41,741 nt of DNA from Acidobacteriota bacterium (GCA_019351995.1 JABBOD010000001.1:1-41741), one strand, 5' to 3'; counted from the stretch's first letter, positions 10,031-21,565 are shown. Notes: generated from the sequence alone by a model not told the origin. Program-made: numbers and translations.

Positions 10031-11158
10031 TCAGCCGATCACGCGTGAGACGAGTGGGACACCCGGGCGGTATGCGAGGTGAACGTAGCTGGGGGCATCG
10101 AGAATCACCAGGTCGGCGCGGTTGCCCACCGCGATGGTTCCGATGTCATCGCGCTGGAGGGCGGCCGCTCCGCCAGCCGTCGCCGCGCGGAGGGCCTCGG
10201 CCGGCGTCATGCCCATGTCTCGAACAGCGACCGCGATGCAGAAGGGCATCGACGAGGTGAAGCTCGATCCCGGATTGCAGTCGCATGCGAGCGCCACCGT
10301 CACCCCTGCGGCGAGCAGCCTCCGCGCGTCGGGGTAAGGCTGGCGAGTCGAGAACTCGACTCCGGGGAGGAGCGTGGCGACAGTGCTACCTGCGGCGAGA
10401 TCGTCGATGTCGGACTCCGAGAGGAATGTGCAGTGATCGACCGACGCCGCACCGAGTTCCACCGCGAGTCGCACCCCCCCAGATGCGCCGAGTTGCCCGG
10501 CATGCATTCTCGCGCCGAGCCCGCGCGCGATCCCCGCAGTAAGGATCGTTCGTGCTTGATCGACGTCGAATGCGCCGGCTTCGCAGAACACGTCGATCCA
10601 CTTTGCGTGTGGTGCCGCAGCATCCAGCATCGCACCGGTCACCAGCTCCACGTAGCCCGCGACGTCGTCGGCGTACTCGAGGGGAACAACATGCGCGCCG
10701 AGGTAAGTGGTCTCAGGGGTGAGTCGTCTCGCGAGCGCGAGTGACCGAGCCTCATCGAGGGTCGTGAGCCCATAGCCGCTCTTGATTTCGACCGTCGTTG
10801 TGCCCTGCGCGCGCATCTCGGCGACGAACCGCGTTGCGTTGGACAGCAGTTCCTCATCGCTGGCGGCCCGCGTTGCGGTCACCGTGCTGCGAATGCCGCC
10901 AGCTTCATATTTGCGTCCCGCCATTCTGGAGACGAACTCGTCGGTGCGGTCTCCCGCGAACATCAGGTGACTGTGGGTGTCGACGAAGCCGGGGATGACG
11001 CAGCGGCCGTCGGCGTCAATTCGTGCGTCGGCGGCGGGGGCACTGGAGCTGTCCCCGATCCACGAGATCAGGCCAGCGTCGTAGACCAGAGCGGCGTTGG
11101 GTCGCTCGCGTTCTGGCTCGACGAGCAGTCCGATGTTGTCGATGAGCGTCGCGGTCAC
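10031..11158 (-). CDS. hutI: Imidazolonepropionase
   Basis: A 375-residue amidohydrolase that opens 4-imidazolone-5-propanoate to N-formimino-L-glutamate, the third step of histidine degradation. The metal-binding and active-site motifs are clear: [49 protein letters not shown], and CDCNPGSS with the late catalytic Asp. GTG 11158 was chosen because it overlaps the hutF stop in a GTGA arrangement and aligns with the family start. The longer open frame upstream is hutF coding sequence in another frame. It is the last gene of the hut operon and is translated in coupled fashion with hutF. Confidence 0.93.
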   Translation of the reverse strand: MTATLIDNIGLLVEPERERPNAALVYDAGLISWIGDSSSAPAADARIDADGRCVIPGFVDTHSHLMFAGDRTDEFVSRMAGRKYEAGGIRSTVTATRAASDEELLSNATRFVAEMRAQGTTTVEIKSGYGLTTLDEARSLALARRLTPETTYLGAHVVPLEYADDVAGYVELVTGAMLDAAAPHAKWIDVFCEAGAFDVDQARTILTAGIARGLGARMHAGQLGASGGVRLAVELGAASVDHCTFLSESDIDDLAAGSTVATLLPGVEFSTRQPYPDARRLLAAGVTVALACDCNPGSSFTSSMPFCIAVAVRDMGMTPAEALRAATAGGAAALQRDDIGTIAVGNRADLVILDAPSYVHLAYRPGVPLVSRVIG

Positions 11159-12456
11159 AGGTTCAGCCTTTCGATCGCCGCGCTCAGGAGCGCGCCGACG
11201 TCTCCGAGCAGGTGATGTCCATCGCGTACGCGAACCTCGCCGCCGACGATGACATCTGTGACATCCGAGGCGGTCGCGGCGAACCATGCCTGCTCTGGGC
11301 GCGCTCCTGCGGTTCTCGGTGTCGAAAGTGACACGGCGACCAGATCGCAGACCGCGCCGGCCTGGAGGCATCCTCCGTCCCAGCCGAGCGAGTGATACCC
11401 CGCTGACGTTGCCGCCTCGAGGAGTTCCATCGGCGTGAACCGTCCACGCTGACCTGAGTCGAGGCGCTCGTCCATCTCGAGGCCACGCAGTTCTTCGAAG
11501 GGGTCGACGATGGCATTTTGGTCGCTCCCCAGGCTAAGGGTTGCGCCCGCATCGCGAAGGGCGATGGCCGGCCCGATTCCATCGGCGAGGTCGCGTTCGG
11601 TGCTGGGGCAGAAGCAGATGGTGCTGTGGCTGTCGGCCAAGAGTTGGATATCGCGCTCGGTCAGGTGGGTGCCGTGGACGGCGGTGAAGTTCGGTCCGAG
11701 CACATGTGAGGCCGCGAGCAGTTCGGTAGGAGTAGCACCGTGCGCAGCGATGGCTTCGTCGTTTTCTGCGGGCTGCTCAGACACGTGGGCGTGCAGGGGA
11801 CGATCTCGCGACAGCGTCGCAGCCTCCTGAAGAAGTACCGCTGGAACCGCGCGGACGGAGTGGATCGCGGCGCCAGACCGGGCGAGCGGTCCGAAGACCA
11901 CCGCGTCTCGCCGGGCAACCCATGCCGCGATCGAGCCGTCGCTGAACCGGCGTTGTTCGGACAGCAGCGCACTTCCGGTCCCCCCCGCCAGGTACAGGGT
12001 GTCTAAGAGCGTCAGGCGAATGCCGGCGACGCTCGCCGCTTCGACAACGGCATCCTCCATCGCTGTCGGCGTCGCGTATGGCGACCCGCCCGGCTGGTGA
12101 TGGAGGTAGTGAAACTCCCCGACGACGGTATAGCCCGCGAGCACCATCTCGGCGAACACCGCGGTGGCCAGTTCGCGGTAACTGTCTGGATCGAGCGCCG
12201 CCGCGGCGCGGTACATCTCCTCACGCCAGGTCCAGAAGGTCCCGCCCCCGCCATGCGTTCTGCCGCGTAAGGCTCGGTGGAAGAGATGCGAATGCCCATT
12301 AGCGAATCCGGGGAGCACCAGTCCCAGAAGGACGACGGCGTCTGCCTCGCGATCACCCTCCTCGACGGAGGTGATCACCCCGCCGTGTTCCTCGATTCGA
12401 ACCGACGCGAGGACCTGCCCTCCCACGACGGCCCGTTCGGCCCAGAAGACGGTCAT
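11155..12456 (-). CDS. hutF: Formimidoylglutamate deiminase
   Basis: A 433-residue amidohydrolase-superfamily enzyme that deiminates N-formimino-L-glutamate to N-formyl-L-glutamate plus ammonia. Metal and catalytic motifs include [17 protein letters not shown] near residue 52, [29 protein letters not shown], and [20 protein letters not shown] near the C-terminus. Length is usual for HutF. Its presence means this organism uses the two-step deiminase route rather than direct formiminoglutamase or formiminotransferase. The start ATG overlaps the stop of the upstream M20 hydrolase gene by four bases (ATGA), and its own stop overlaps hutI. Confidence 0.92.
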   Translation of the reverse strand: MTVFWAERAVVGGQVLASVRIEEHGGVITSVEEGDREADAVVLLGLVLPGFANGHSHLFHRALRGRTHGGGGTFWTWREEMYRAAAALDPDSYRELATAVFAEMVLAGYTVVGEFHYLHHQPGGSPYATPTAMEDAVVEAASVAGIRLTLLDTLYLAGGTGSALLSEQRRFSDGSIAAWVARRDAVVFGPLARSGAAIHSVRAVPAVLLQEAATLSRDRPLHAHVSEQPAENDEAIAAHGATPTELLAASHVLGPNFTAVHGTHLTERDIQLLADSHSTICFCPSTERDLADGIGPAIALRDAGATLSLGSDQNAIVDPFEELRGLEMDERLDSGQRGRFTPMELLEAATSAGYHSLGWDGGCLQAGAVCDLVAVSLSTPRTAGARPEQAWFAATASDVTDVIVGGEVRVRDGHHLLGDVGALLSAAIERLNL

Positions 12457-13627
12457 GCGGTGAGGTGCCGAATCGCCGTAGCGAGAGCTGCGACTCCGAG
12501 TTCGCAGTCGGCATCTTCGGCGAACTCTTCAGGAGCGTGCGAGATGCCGCTGGGATTGCGCACGATGATCATCGCGGTGGGGATGCCGGCGAGCGCGAGG
12601 ATCCCGGCATCGTGGCCGGCGCCCGAGGGGAGCAGCGGAAGTTCGCCGCCCACCGCTGACGCGAGCTCGCTCGCGAAACGGTCGTCGAATGGTGTCGAGG
12701 GTGTCCACGACTCGAGCGTCGAATCTCTCCCCATTCGGGCAATCGCGGCCCGTACGCGCGACTCGTCGCTTCCGCGCGCGTCGATCCAGGCGGTCGCAGC
12801 ACTGGGGATCGCGTTGACGGCCCCGGGGGTCACCCGCACCTTCCCAACGGTCGCAAGAATGCCGACTTCCTCCGCGACGTCGCGTACATCGACAATGAGG
12901 CGACCGAGATCAAGCATCGGGTCGTGACGATCACCGAGCCGCGTGGTGCCCGCATGATTCTGTTGCCCGACCAGGTCGACGCGCCACCGTCCGTGTGGCC
13001 AGATTTCCGTCGCGAGCCCCAGCGGGGATCCTGTCGTCAGTCCGTCGACCCCGGCACTGGTGGGCAGATGCCCCTGCTCAACATGCAGTTCGATGAAGTG
13101 CCCGATGCGTTTCAGCAGTTCGTCATCGCGACCGAGGTGCTCCGGCGCCAATCCCGCACGGCGCATCGCCTCGGCTGTCGTCACACCGTCGGAGTCGGTC
13201 AGCGCCCGGAAGACGTCAGGCTCGATCGCTCCTGTCAGGAGTCGAGACCCAGCGCACGCAAGGCCAAAGCGCGCGCCTTCCTCGTCGGCGAATACCGCGA
13301 TCGCGACGGGGCGCGACGGCACGAAATCCTGAAGCGCGTCGAGGGCGGCGAAAGCGGATGCAATCCCCAGCGGCCCGTCGAACGCCCCACCCCGTGGCAC
13401 GCTGTCGAGGTGAGAGCCAATAACGAGTGCGTCGCCGGGCGCGGACGGATTGAGCCACGCCCACAGGTTTCCGTTGCGGTCTGTTTCCACGTCGAGACCG
13501 CGCGCGCGCGCGTGAGAGACGAACCATTCGCGACAGCTCGCGTCGGCGTGAGTCCAGGCAAGGCGGTTGTAGCCACCGCTGGGGTTGGTACCGATATCGG
13601 AAAGCTCGTTCAGCAGGGAGGTGACGT

Positions 13628-13631
<4 letters not shown>
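12453..13631 (-). CDS. M20 family amidohydrolase (AllC-like), probable N-formylglutamate hydrolase of the hut pathway
   Basis: A 392-residue zinc-dependent M20 peptidase-family hydrolase that resembles allantoate amidohydrolase and N-carbamoyl-L-amino-acid hydrolases. Metal ligands and active-site motifs are present: [52 protein letters not shown] in the dimerisation domain, and [11 protein letters not shown] near the end. It lies inside the hut operon with 4-bp overlaps on both sides, after hutU and before hutF. No classical hutG is present. The pathway here ends at N-formylglutamate, so the simplest reading is that this enzyme removes the formyl group to give glutamate. The allantoate name that similarity would give is probably misleading here. 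Function is inferred from position. Confidence 0.8.
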
Positions 13632-15285
<1,654 letters not shown>

Positions 15286-15289
<4 letters not shown>

Positions 15290-16842
15290 ACGAGTTCTCC
15301 TCCTGCGTGATGGACGGCGGTGCCAGCTGCGATCAGCAGCGAGCGATCTTGCACGGCTGCGACGGCCGCAGCAATCTGCGGGGCGAGGTACCGATCCATC
15401 GAGGGCCCCGGCGTCCTCTCCCGAAGTTTGGCGACCACCGCTGCCGAGACGGCCGAGGGGACCAGGGGCGCACGCATGTCCATCGCCCGGGCCGCTGTCA
15501 GTATCTCGATCGCGATGACGCGCTGTGCGCCGTCAATGGCACGGCGCAATTTGCGGGCGGCACTCCAGCCCATCGACACGTGGTCTTCTTGCATCGCCGA
15601 CGACGGGATGGAGTCCACCGACGCCGGGTTGGCCAGGCGTTTGAGCTCGCTGACAATGCCAGCCTGTGTGTACTGCGCGATCATGTGACCGGAGTCGACT
15701 CCGGGGTCATCGGCGAGGAAGGCGTTCAGGCCGTGATTGCGGGAGACGTCGAGGAACCGATCGGTTCGGCGTTCGCTGATGCTGGCAAGGTCTGCCGTGA
15801 CGATGGCAAGGAAGTCGAGCACGTAGCCGAGCGGGGCACCGTGGAAGTTGCCGTTGGATTCGACACGACCGTCGAGCGTGATCACCGGGTTGTCGATGGC
15901 GGATGCCAGCTCACGTGCTGCAACACCCGCTGCATGTTCGATCGTGTCTCGCACCCCGCCATGCACTTGTGGTGCACAGCGCAGTGAGTAGGCATCCTGA
16001 ACCCGGGTGAAGCCCTCTGGGTGCGAAAGCATCGCAGAACCGGCGAGCACGGCGCGCATGTTGGAGGCAGAGATGCCTTGCCCGAGCTGGGGGCGCAACG
16101 CCTGCAGATCGGCGGCGAAGACGGTGTCCGTCCCGCGCAGCCCTTCGACGCTCATGGCTGCCGCGAGATCCGCGGTGGTGATCAAGGAGCGCAGGTCCCC
16201 GATCGCCATGACGAGCATTCCCAGCATCCCGTCCGTGCCGTTGATGAGGGCGAGTCCTTCCTTTTCTTCGAGGACCAACGGTTGGATGCCAGCTTCGCGG
16301 AGCGCTTCAACGGCCGGGACGAGCACGCCGGAGTTGTCCCGGACATCGCCTTCACCCAGCATCGCCAACGCGCAGTGGGCGAGGGGTGCCAGGTCGCCCG
16401 AGCACCCGAGGCTGCCGTATTCGAAAACCACGGGGGTAATGCCGGCGTTGAGCGCCGAGGCGTATGTCCGGGCAACGATCGGACGAACACCGGTTCGGCC
16501 TGTCGCCAACGTCGACAGTCGCAGAAGCATGAGCGCGCGCACGACCTCTCGCTCCACCTCTGGGCCGGAGCCGGCGGCATGGCTGCGGATGAGCGATCGT
16601 TGCAGTTGCGCTCGGCTCGCGTGCGGGATTTGTTTGGTGGCCAGGGCGCCAAAACCAGTCGAGATTCCATAGTGGGGCCGTGCGTCAGCCGCGAGCGATG
16701 CGACAATCGCGCGAGAAGCAGCCATCGCCCTCACCGCATCGGGGGCAAGTTCTATCAGAGCATCGTGCCGAGCCACTTCGACGACGTCGCTGAAAGACAA
16801 CGCACCGATTCCAACGCGCACGCGTGCGGCCCGAGCTTTCAT
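15286..16842 (-). CDS. hutH: Histidine ammonia-lyase with a Cys-Ser-Gly MIO precursor
   Basis: A 518-residue lyase that deaminates L-histidine to trans-urocanate, the committed step. The catalytic Tyr lies in [12 protein letters not shown]. The MIO cofactor loop reads [18 protein letters not shown], so the autocatalytic triad is Cys147-Ser148-Gly149 rather than the common Ala-Ser-Gly; other actinobacterial HutH proteins also carry Cys. Further family blocks are [29 protein letters not shown] and [20 protein letters not shown] 16842 aligns with the family start. The open frame continues to 16968, but that part crosses the IclR gene. It is first in the hut operon, divergent from iclR, with an IclR operator in the 61-bp intergenic and start region. 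Confidence 0.95.
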
Positions 16843-16895
16843 TCCGCCATCAAACCCGAATGTGCTTGCGCCCGAGTGGCTCCACATGCATATCC

Positions 16896-16913
16896 TGTCT
16901 GAAATGCCAGACA
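16896..16913. promoter_or_regulatory. HutR/IclR-type operator at the hutH-iclR divergence
   Basis: TGTCTGAAATGCCAGACA has perfect 6-bp arms and a 6-bp centre. Its core, TCTGAAATGCCAGA (16898-16911), matches the published operator of the IclR-type histidine-utilisation regulator HutR of Corynebacterium resistens (consensus TCTGwwATwCCAGA, from memory) at all but one position. It spans the iclR start codon and lies about 55-70 bp upstream of hutH, so binding could control both genes. Confidence 0.75.
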
Positions 16914-17683
16914 CTTCGCACCCTGATGTCCCGGCTGCACGCAACTCACTGCGCGTCTTGACATACATCGCGCGTCACAGTGGCCCTGTCCGTGCCTCCA
17001 CCATGGCCCGCGATCTTGGTCTTCCTCGTTCGTCCGCCTACCAGCTGATTGCCGTGATGATCGAGGAAGGCTTTCTCGTCTACTACCCGGAGGACCACAC
17101 ATATGGGCTCAGCACTCTTTTGTCGGAGATCGGCACATCCGAGCTGAAAACCGCGAGGTTAGCTCGCCTCGCGCAACCGCTGCTGGAGCGAATGGTCGCG
17201 ACGTCGTCAGTGCCCGTGGTCGCGCATCTGGCGGTGATGGCCGGCGCAGATGTGACATACGTTTCGAAAGTGCAAGGCTTCCGGGCACCCACGACGGTCT
17301 CCAGCGTCGGGGTCCGACTGCCGGCGCACTTGACCGCAACGGGGCGTGCGTTTCTGGCCGGGATGCCACCATCGCAAGTGACAGCGCTATATCCCCATGA
17401 CGCGGATCTCGTGCAGCGCTCCGGCCGAGGACCCAGGACTCGTTCGGAGTTGGACGGAATCTTGAACCGTTGTCTCCGCGACGGCTGGGCGACCGAGGTA
17501 GACGAGATTACGGCCGAATACAGTTCCGTCGGCGCCGCGTCGTACGACGCGAACGCATTTCCGATCGCCGCCCTGGGGCTCACATATCGGGCAATTTCCG
17601 TCAGCGATACTGCCCAATCGGATCTTGGCCGGGCCGTGAAGGCTGCCGCCGACGCGCTTACCTCGCGGCTCGTCTCGCGGTGA
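16904..17683 (+). CDS. hutR: IclR family transcriptional regulator, probable regulator of histidine utilisation
   Basis: A 259-residue IclR-family DNA-binding protein. The N-terminal winged HTH (about residues 8-70) reads NSLRVLTYIARHSGPVRAST, DLGLPRSSAYQLIAVM and EEGFLVYY. The C-terminal effector domain contains AHLAVMAGADVTYVSKV, RLPAHLTATGRAFLAGM and SVGAASYDANAFPIAALGL. ATG 16904 is preferred over upstream in-frame starts because it matches family starts and TATCCT lies seven bases upstream, as in a leaderless transcript. It is divergent from hutH. A palindrome close to the known HutR site overlaps its own start codon, which suggests autoregulation and control of the hut operon. The symbol rests on this synteny and site, not on a similarity search. 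Confidence 0.82.
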   Translation: MPDTSHPDVPAARNSLRVLTYIARHSGPVRASTMARDLGLPRSSAYQLIAVMIEEGFLVYYPEDHTYGLSTLLSEIGTSELKTARLARLAQPLLERMVATSSVPVVAHLAVMAGADVTYVSKVQGFRAPTTVSSVGVRLPAHLTATGRAFLAGMPPSQVTALYPHDADLVQRSGRGPRTRSELDGILNRCLRDGWATEVDEITAEYSSVGAASYDANAFPIAALGLTYRAISVSDTAQSDLGRAVKAAADALTSRLVSR

Positions 17684-17749
17684 ACTGGTCAAAATCGGAG
17701 ATCGTCACCACTCGCGTCACCGGGTCGCCGACGGGTGCACAATCGCTCT

Positions 17750-18397
17750 ATGCCCGACTCGCTGCGCCGCCACACCGACTACGGCCAGACGCCGCTGACC
17801 GAGGAGGACGTCGCGACCGATCCCATCGGTCAGTTGGTCACCTGGCTCGAGCACGCCGAGGTGTCTGGGATCGACGAGCCGAACGCCATGGTGCTCTCCA
17901 CGATCGCGCCCGACGGGTCTCCGAGCAGTCGGACCGTCCTCCTGCGCGGCGTTGACGAGCGGGGACTCGAGTTCTTCACCAGCTACAGCTCTGACAAGGG
18001 GAAGGCACTCCTCGCGCATCCCGAAGTATCGATCGTGTTCCCGTGGTACCGGCTGCACCGGCAGGTGATCGTGCGCGGGACAGCGGCGATGGTGGATGCC
18101 GCGGCCTCCGATGCCTACTTCGGCCGGCGTCCCCGAGGCGCGCAGATCGCCGCCGTCGCCAGTGACCAGTCCCGCCCCATTGCCAGCCGAGAAGCGCTGG
18201 AGCAGAAAGTGCTCGAGGTCGAGCAGCGTCTCGGCGACACGGCCCCGGTTCCACGGCCGGAGGACTGGGGCGGTTTCGTGGTGTGTCCGACGTCGATCGA
18301 GTTCTGGCAGGGTCGCAGTTCGCGTCTGCACGACCGCCTGCGATTCACGCGGCCGGATGCGGCATCCACCTGGGTCCTCGAGCGGCTGCAGCCCTAG
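17750..18397 (+). CDS. pdxH: Pyridoxamine/pyridoxine 5'-phosphate oxidase
   Basis: A 215-residue FMN flavoprotein that oxidises PNP or PMP to pyridoxal 5'-phosphate in the PLP salvage pathway. Typical blocks are NAMVLSTIAPDGSPSSRTVL, LRGVDERGLEFFTSYSSDKG, FPWYRLHRQVIVRG, QSRPIASREALE and EFWQGRSSRLHDRLRF, the last being the conserved C-terminal substrate- and FMN-binding motif. Start ATG 17750 lacks a Shine-Dalgarno sequence. CACAAT lies six bases upstream, so a leaderless transcript is possible; an in-frame GTG lies at 17735. Its stop TAG shares the palindrome CTAG with the stop of the convergent ABC1 kinase gene. It marks the left edge of the core-gene region. Any link to the PLP enzymes in the window is speculation. 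Confidence 0.93.
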   Translation: MPDSLRRHTDYGQTPLTEEDVATDPIGQLVTWLEHAEVSGIDEPNAMVLSTIAPDGSPSSRTVLLRGVDERGLEFFTSYSSDKGKALLAHPEVSIVFPWYRLHRQVIVRGTAAMVDAAASDAYFGRRPRGAQIAAVASDQSRPIASREALEQKVLEVEQRLGDTAPVPRPEDWGGFVVCPTSIEFWQGRSSRLHDRLRFTRPDAASTWVLERLQP

Positions 18398-20082
18398 CCG
18401 CGTCGTCCGGTCACGAGGCCCGCGAACACGGCATGCAGCAGCGGAATCGCGGATGCCGCCATCAGCACGGTGCCGAAGACGGCATCCGTGCGCTGCAGAA
18501 GCACGCCGGCGACCAGAAGGCCGACGAACAGGACCGCCGAGACGACCCGCCCCACCATGCGCTCCAGCTGCCGGACTCGCTGATCGAGCCGCGGCGTTTC
18601 GACCGCGATCTCCCCGTCTTCGATCCGGGTGATGAGACCGTCGAGGCGGCCGGGAAGCCGCGCCGCGATGCCGACGGTCGACACCGCTTCGCGGGCAAAG
18701 GCGCCGACGACACCGCCGCGCTCGTCCTTCAGCAGCTCCCCCGCATACGGTTCCACCGCGTTCCAGATGTTGAACTCAGGATCGAGCGTGCTCGCCAGGC
18801 CCGAGATCAGGGAGACCGCTCGAATCACCAGCAGGAAGTTCTCGGGCAGCTGGAACGGCAGCATCCTGATCGTTTCGCCGAACTCGGCCGCGAACTCCCG
18901 CAACTCTCGAGGGTCGACCGCTTGCAGGTCGGTGAAGGAAACCCCACCGAACCGCGAGAAGAGTGCCGACATCGTCCGCTCCAGTTCGCGCGTGTCGGCC
19001 GTGGGGAGCAGCACCCCCAGCTCGCGCATGCTCCCGACCAGCCGACGGCCGTCACGCGCTGCCACCGCGATCAGGAAGCCCTGCAGTCGGGTACGGAGGG
19101 TGTCGGAGATCTCACCCATCATCCCGAAGTCCACGAAGGTCAGTACCCAGTCACGTCCGTCCTCGCCTGGCGGGACGGGCGTGACGAAGATGTTGCCCGG
19201 GTGCGCGTCGCCGTGGAAGAAGCCGGCGATGAAGAGCTGATCGAACATGACGTTCGCGAAATCCAGTGCGACGGCTGAGGGGTCGATTCCCGCCGCGCGC
19301 AAGGCGACGAGATCGTTCACCTTGATGGCGCTCACGTCCTGGAGGGTGAGCACCCGCCGCGTTGCACGTTCCCAGGCGATGCCGGGAACGCGCACCCGCG
19401 CATCCCCCTCGAACTGCTCGGCGAACCGTTCGGCGCTCTGGGCCTCGTGCAGGTAGTCGATCTCCTCCAGGCTCGTCTGAGCGAACTCCTCCGCGAGGGC
19501 CGGCAGGTCGACGCGACGGGAGACCAGCTTCACCCGGTTCAATCGCCGGGCCACCCGCCGCAGCGCCGAGAGGTCGATATCGACGATCATGTCGATGCCG
19601 GGTCGCTGGACCTTCACCACGACGTCGGCGAACCCGGTATCCGCGGCCGCCTCGGGGCTGAGCCGCGCGCGGTGCACTTGGCCGAGGGATGCCGCCGCCA
19701 GCGGCGTCACATCGAAGAACTCGTACGCCTGCTCGAGCGCCATCCCGAGTTCGGACTCGGCGAGAGCGCGGATGTCGGCGAAATCTTCGGCACGCACCTC
19801 GTCTTGGAGCCCCTCGAGCTCCCGCGTGACCTCGGGCGGCAGCACGTCCAAACGGGAGGACAGGAACTGCCCGACCTTGATCATCAGACCGCCGAGGTCG
19901 GTCGCCAGGTGGTAGAAGTTCTTCGACATCCGTTGCCAGCGGCGGACGCGACCGCGCGCACCGAAATGGGCAAGACCGATCCGCGGAAGAAAGAGTTCAA
20001 ACCACCAGTTCTCGACCATGTAGCGGGTCGCGAACCGCAGGATGCGACGGTACCGCACACGCCCGCGGCGGTCATACGCCAT
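18394..20082 (-). CDS. ABC1/UbiB/AarF family atypical kinase, membrane-associated
   Basis: A 562-residue protein-kinase-like (PKL) family member. The diagnostic KxGQ motif occurs as LMIKVGQFLSSRLDVLPPEV, followed by the Ala-rich nucleotide loop AAASLGQVHRA, VVVKVQRPG with the ATP-binding Lys, the catalytic-loop equivalent HGDAHPGNIFV, and VDFGMMGEI as the metal-binding DFG. Two C-terminal hydrophobic segments (about residues 510-555) should anchor it in the membrane. Family members support isoprenoid quinone synthesis or lipid homeostasis, but in actinobacteria, which use menaquinone, the role is unsettled. ATG 20082 is preceded by GAGGCGG; the open frame continues upstream into padR. It lies 38 bp downstream of padR, so the two are probably co-transcribed. 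Confidence 0.85.
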   Translation of the reverse strand: MAYDRRGRVRYRRILRFATRYMVENWWFELFLPRIGLAHFGARGRVRRWQRMSKNFYHLATDLGGLMIKVGQFLSSRLDVLPPEVTRELEGLQDEVRAEDFADIRALAESELGMALEQAYEFFDVTPLAAASLGQVHRARLSPEAAADTGFADVVVKVQRPGIDMIVDIDLSALRRVARRLNRVKLVSRRVDLPALAEEFAQTSLEEIDYLHEAQSAERFAEQFEGDARVRVPGIAWERATRRVLTLQDVSAIKVNDLVALRAAGIDPSAVALDFANVMFDQLFIAGFFHGDAHPGNIFVTPVPPGEDGRDWVLTFVDFGMMGEISDTLRTRLQGFLIAVAARDGRRLVGSMRELGVLLPTADTRELERTMSALFSRFGGVSFTDLQAVDPRELREFAAEFGETIRMLPFQLPENFLLVIRAVSLISGLASTLDPEFNIWNAVEPYAGELLKDERGGVVGAFAREAVSTVGIAARLPGRLDGLITRIEDGEIAVETPRLDQRVRQLERMVGRVVSAVLFVGLLVAGVLLQRTDAVFGTVLMAASAIPLLHAVFAGLVTGRRG

Positions 20083-20120
20083 CGAGCCGCCTCGATGCGG
20101 TTCGGCCTCCGGCACGCCGT

Positions 20121-20687
20121 TCAGCCCTGAGCGAGGATCGAGTAGAGCTTTCGACGCGCCTCGTCGAGCACGGCGACCGCCGCGGCGACATCTTCCGCTG
20201 ACCCGTTCCGCGCAACCTGGGCGGCCGCCTGAGCGAGCTGCGCCCCCGCCTTCGGAATGGCACTGGCGCGTCCCGCGGCGCGCATGCCGGGCATCTCCCA
20301 CGGTGCCGAACGCTCCGCCGAGGGCTGAGCCTCTTCCCGCCCAGACTCGGTGAGCGAATACGTCTTCTTCCCGTCGGATTCGGCGGCGGTGACAAAACCC
20401 TCATCGGCGAGAAGCTGCAGTGTCGGGTACACCGAACCGGGGCTCGGCTTCCACATTCCATTGCTGCGTTCCTCGATGGCGCGGATGATCTGGTAGCCGT
20501 GCATGGGCTCCTCGGCCAAGATGGCGAGCACCGCGGCGCGGACGTCACCCCGGCCCATCCGGGAGCCGGCTCGCTGATCGAAGGAGTCCCACATCTGGTC
20601 CATCGCCCCCCAGAGACCCGTGGCGGCGCGCTCGGCGCTGGCCCGCGCACGCGATCCGAAAAGGTTGCTGGTGTTCGACCGGTTCAT
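20121..20687 (-). CDS. PadR family transcriptional regulator
   Basis: A 188-residue regulator. A low-complexity N-terminal stretch of about 45 residues precedes the PadR winged HTH: RAAVLAILAEEPMHGYQII, then AIEERSNGMWKPSPGSVYPT, LQLLADEGFVTAAESDGKKT and YSLTESGREEA. The C-terminal part is Ala-rich and helical, suited to dimerisation. The ATG has AGGAGG at ideal spacing. The gene precedes the ABC1 kinase gene by 38 bp in the same direction, a pairing that suggests control of the kinase operon and of itself. A repeat of ATCGTTC lies just upstream. The ligand is unknown. Confidence 0.88.
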   Translation of the reverse strand: MNRSNTSNLFGSRARASAERAATGLWGAMDQMWDSFDQRAGSRMGRGDVRAAVLAILAEEPMHGYQIIRAIEERSNGMWKPSPGSVYPTLQLLADEGFVTAAESDGKKTYSLTESGREEAQPSAERSAPWEMPGMRAAGRASAIPKAGAQLAQAAAQVARNGSAEDVAAAVAVLDEARRKLYSILAQG

Positions 20688-20715
20688 GGCATCCTCCTGA
20701 GGGGTTCGATCAGCT

Positions 20716-20738
20716 GAACGATACCGAACGATGCATCG
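20716..20738. promoter_or_regulatory. Repeat-rich promoter region of padR
   Basis: GAACGAT occurs at 20716-20722 and 20726-20732, ten bases apart start to start, which is one helical turn. It overlaps the perfect palindrome CGATGCATCG (20729-20738). The array lies 29-51 bp upstream of the padR start and would suit PadR autoregulation. No binding evidence exists beyond position and symmetry. Confidence 0.35.
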
Positions 20739-20767
20739 CTGACGCTGGGAACCTCCCCGGCTGCAAC

Positions 20768-21565
20768 TCAGTGCACGGTGGTCTCGCTGCTGCCGCCATC
20801 GACCCCGTCGAAGGTCAGCGGGTAGTCGCCGAGCCAGGTCCAGCGGCTGACCGGCCAGATGATCACGAATGCCCTGCCCACGACATCCCTCATCGGCACG
20901 AAGCCCTTCGTCGGCAGGCTCTGGTGGTATCGGGAGTCCTCGGAGTCGTTTCGGTTGTCCCCCATCACCCAGAGCTCGCCTGCCGGGACGGTGACATCGA
21001 AGTCGACGGAGGAGGCGCGAGTGTCGCCGGGGGGCAGTTTCAGATACGGCTCGTCGATCGGGATGCCGTTGACCGTCATGCGCCCATCCGCGGTGCAGCA
21101 GGCGACATGGTCACCGGGGATCCCGATGACGCGCTTGATCAGATGGTTGTCTCCGGGCTCGGGGATCAATCCGATGAAGGCGAGCGCGCCATCGACGACG
21201 GCGGCGATGCCGGTCGGCGGGGTGGCGGATGCCGGCGGCAGCCAGCCGCCAGGGTCACTGAAGACGATGACGTCGCCGCGCTGAACGGGTGTCAGCGCGG
21301 GCTCGAGCTCGTTGACCAGCACATGATCGTTGATCTGGAGCGTGTTCTCCATCGACGCAGACGGGATGTAGTACGAGCGCACCAGAAAGGTCTTCACCGC
21401 GAACGAGATGACGACCGCTGCGAGCACGATGAACAGGAGGTCGCGCGCGAACAGCAGAGCGGATCGCGCGCGGCGCCGAGGCGCGGCCGTCTGCTGCCCG
21501 GCCGAGACGTCGACCGCCGCTGGCGCGTCGTTCGGTCGGGCCGGATCGGCGCCGAAAGGGTCCAC
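20768..21565 (-). CDS. lepB: Signal peptidase I
   Basis: A 265-residue membrane peptidase that cleaves signal peptides from secreted proteins outside the cytoplasmic membrane. A basic N-terminal region is followed by one membrane span (about residues 36-58, LLFARDLLFIVLAAVVISFA). Box B has the nucleophile Ser71 in YIPSASMENTL, box D has the general base Lys144 in LIKRVIGIPGD, and box E is GDNRNDSEDSR. The start is GTG 21565 with no Shine-Dalgarno sequence, and TACTGT lies six bases upstream, as in a leaderless transcript. It stands alone rather than in the common rplS-lepB-rnhB arrangement, so it may be a second signal peptidase gene. It is divergent from the ArsB-type transporter gene. Confidence 0.94.
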   Translation of the reverse strand: MDPFGADPARPNDAPAAVDVSAGQQTAAPRRRARSALLFARDLLFIVLAAVVISFAVKTFLVRSYYIPSASMENTLQINDHVLVNELEPALTPVQRGDVIVFSDPGGWLPPASATPPTGIAAVVDGALAFIGLIPEPGDNHLIKRVIGIPGDHVACCTADGRMTVNGIPIDEPYLKLPPGDTRASSVDFDVTVPAGELWVMGDNRNDSEDSRYHQSLPTKGFVPMRDVVGRAFVIIWPVSRWTWLGDYPLTFDGVDGGSSETTVH

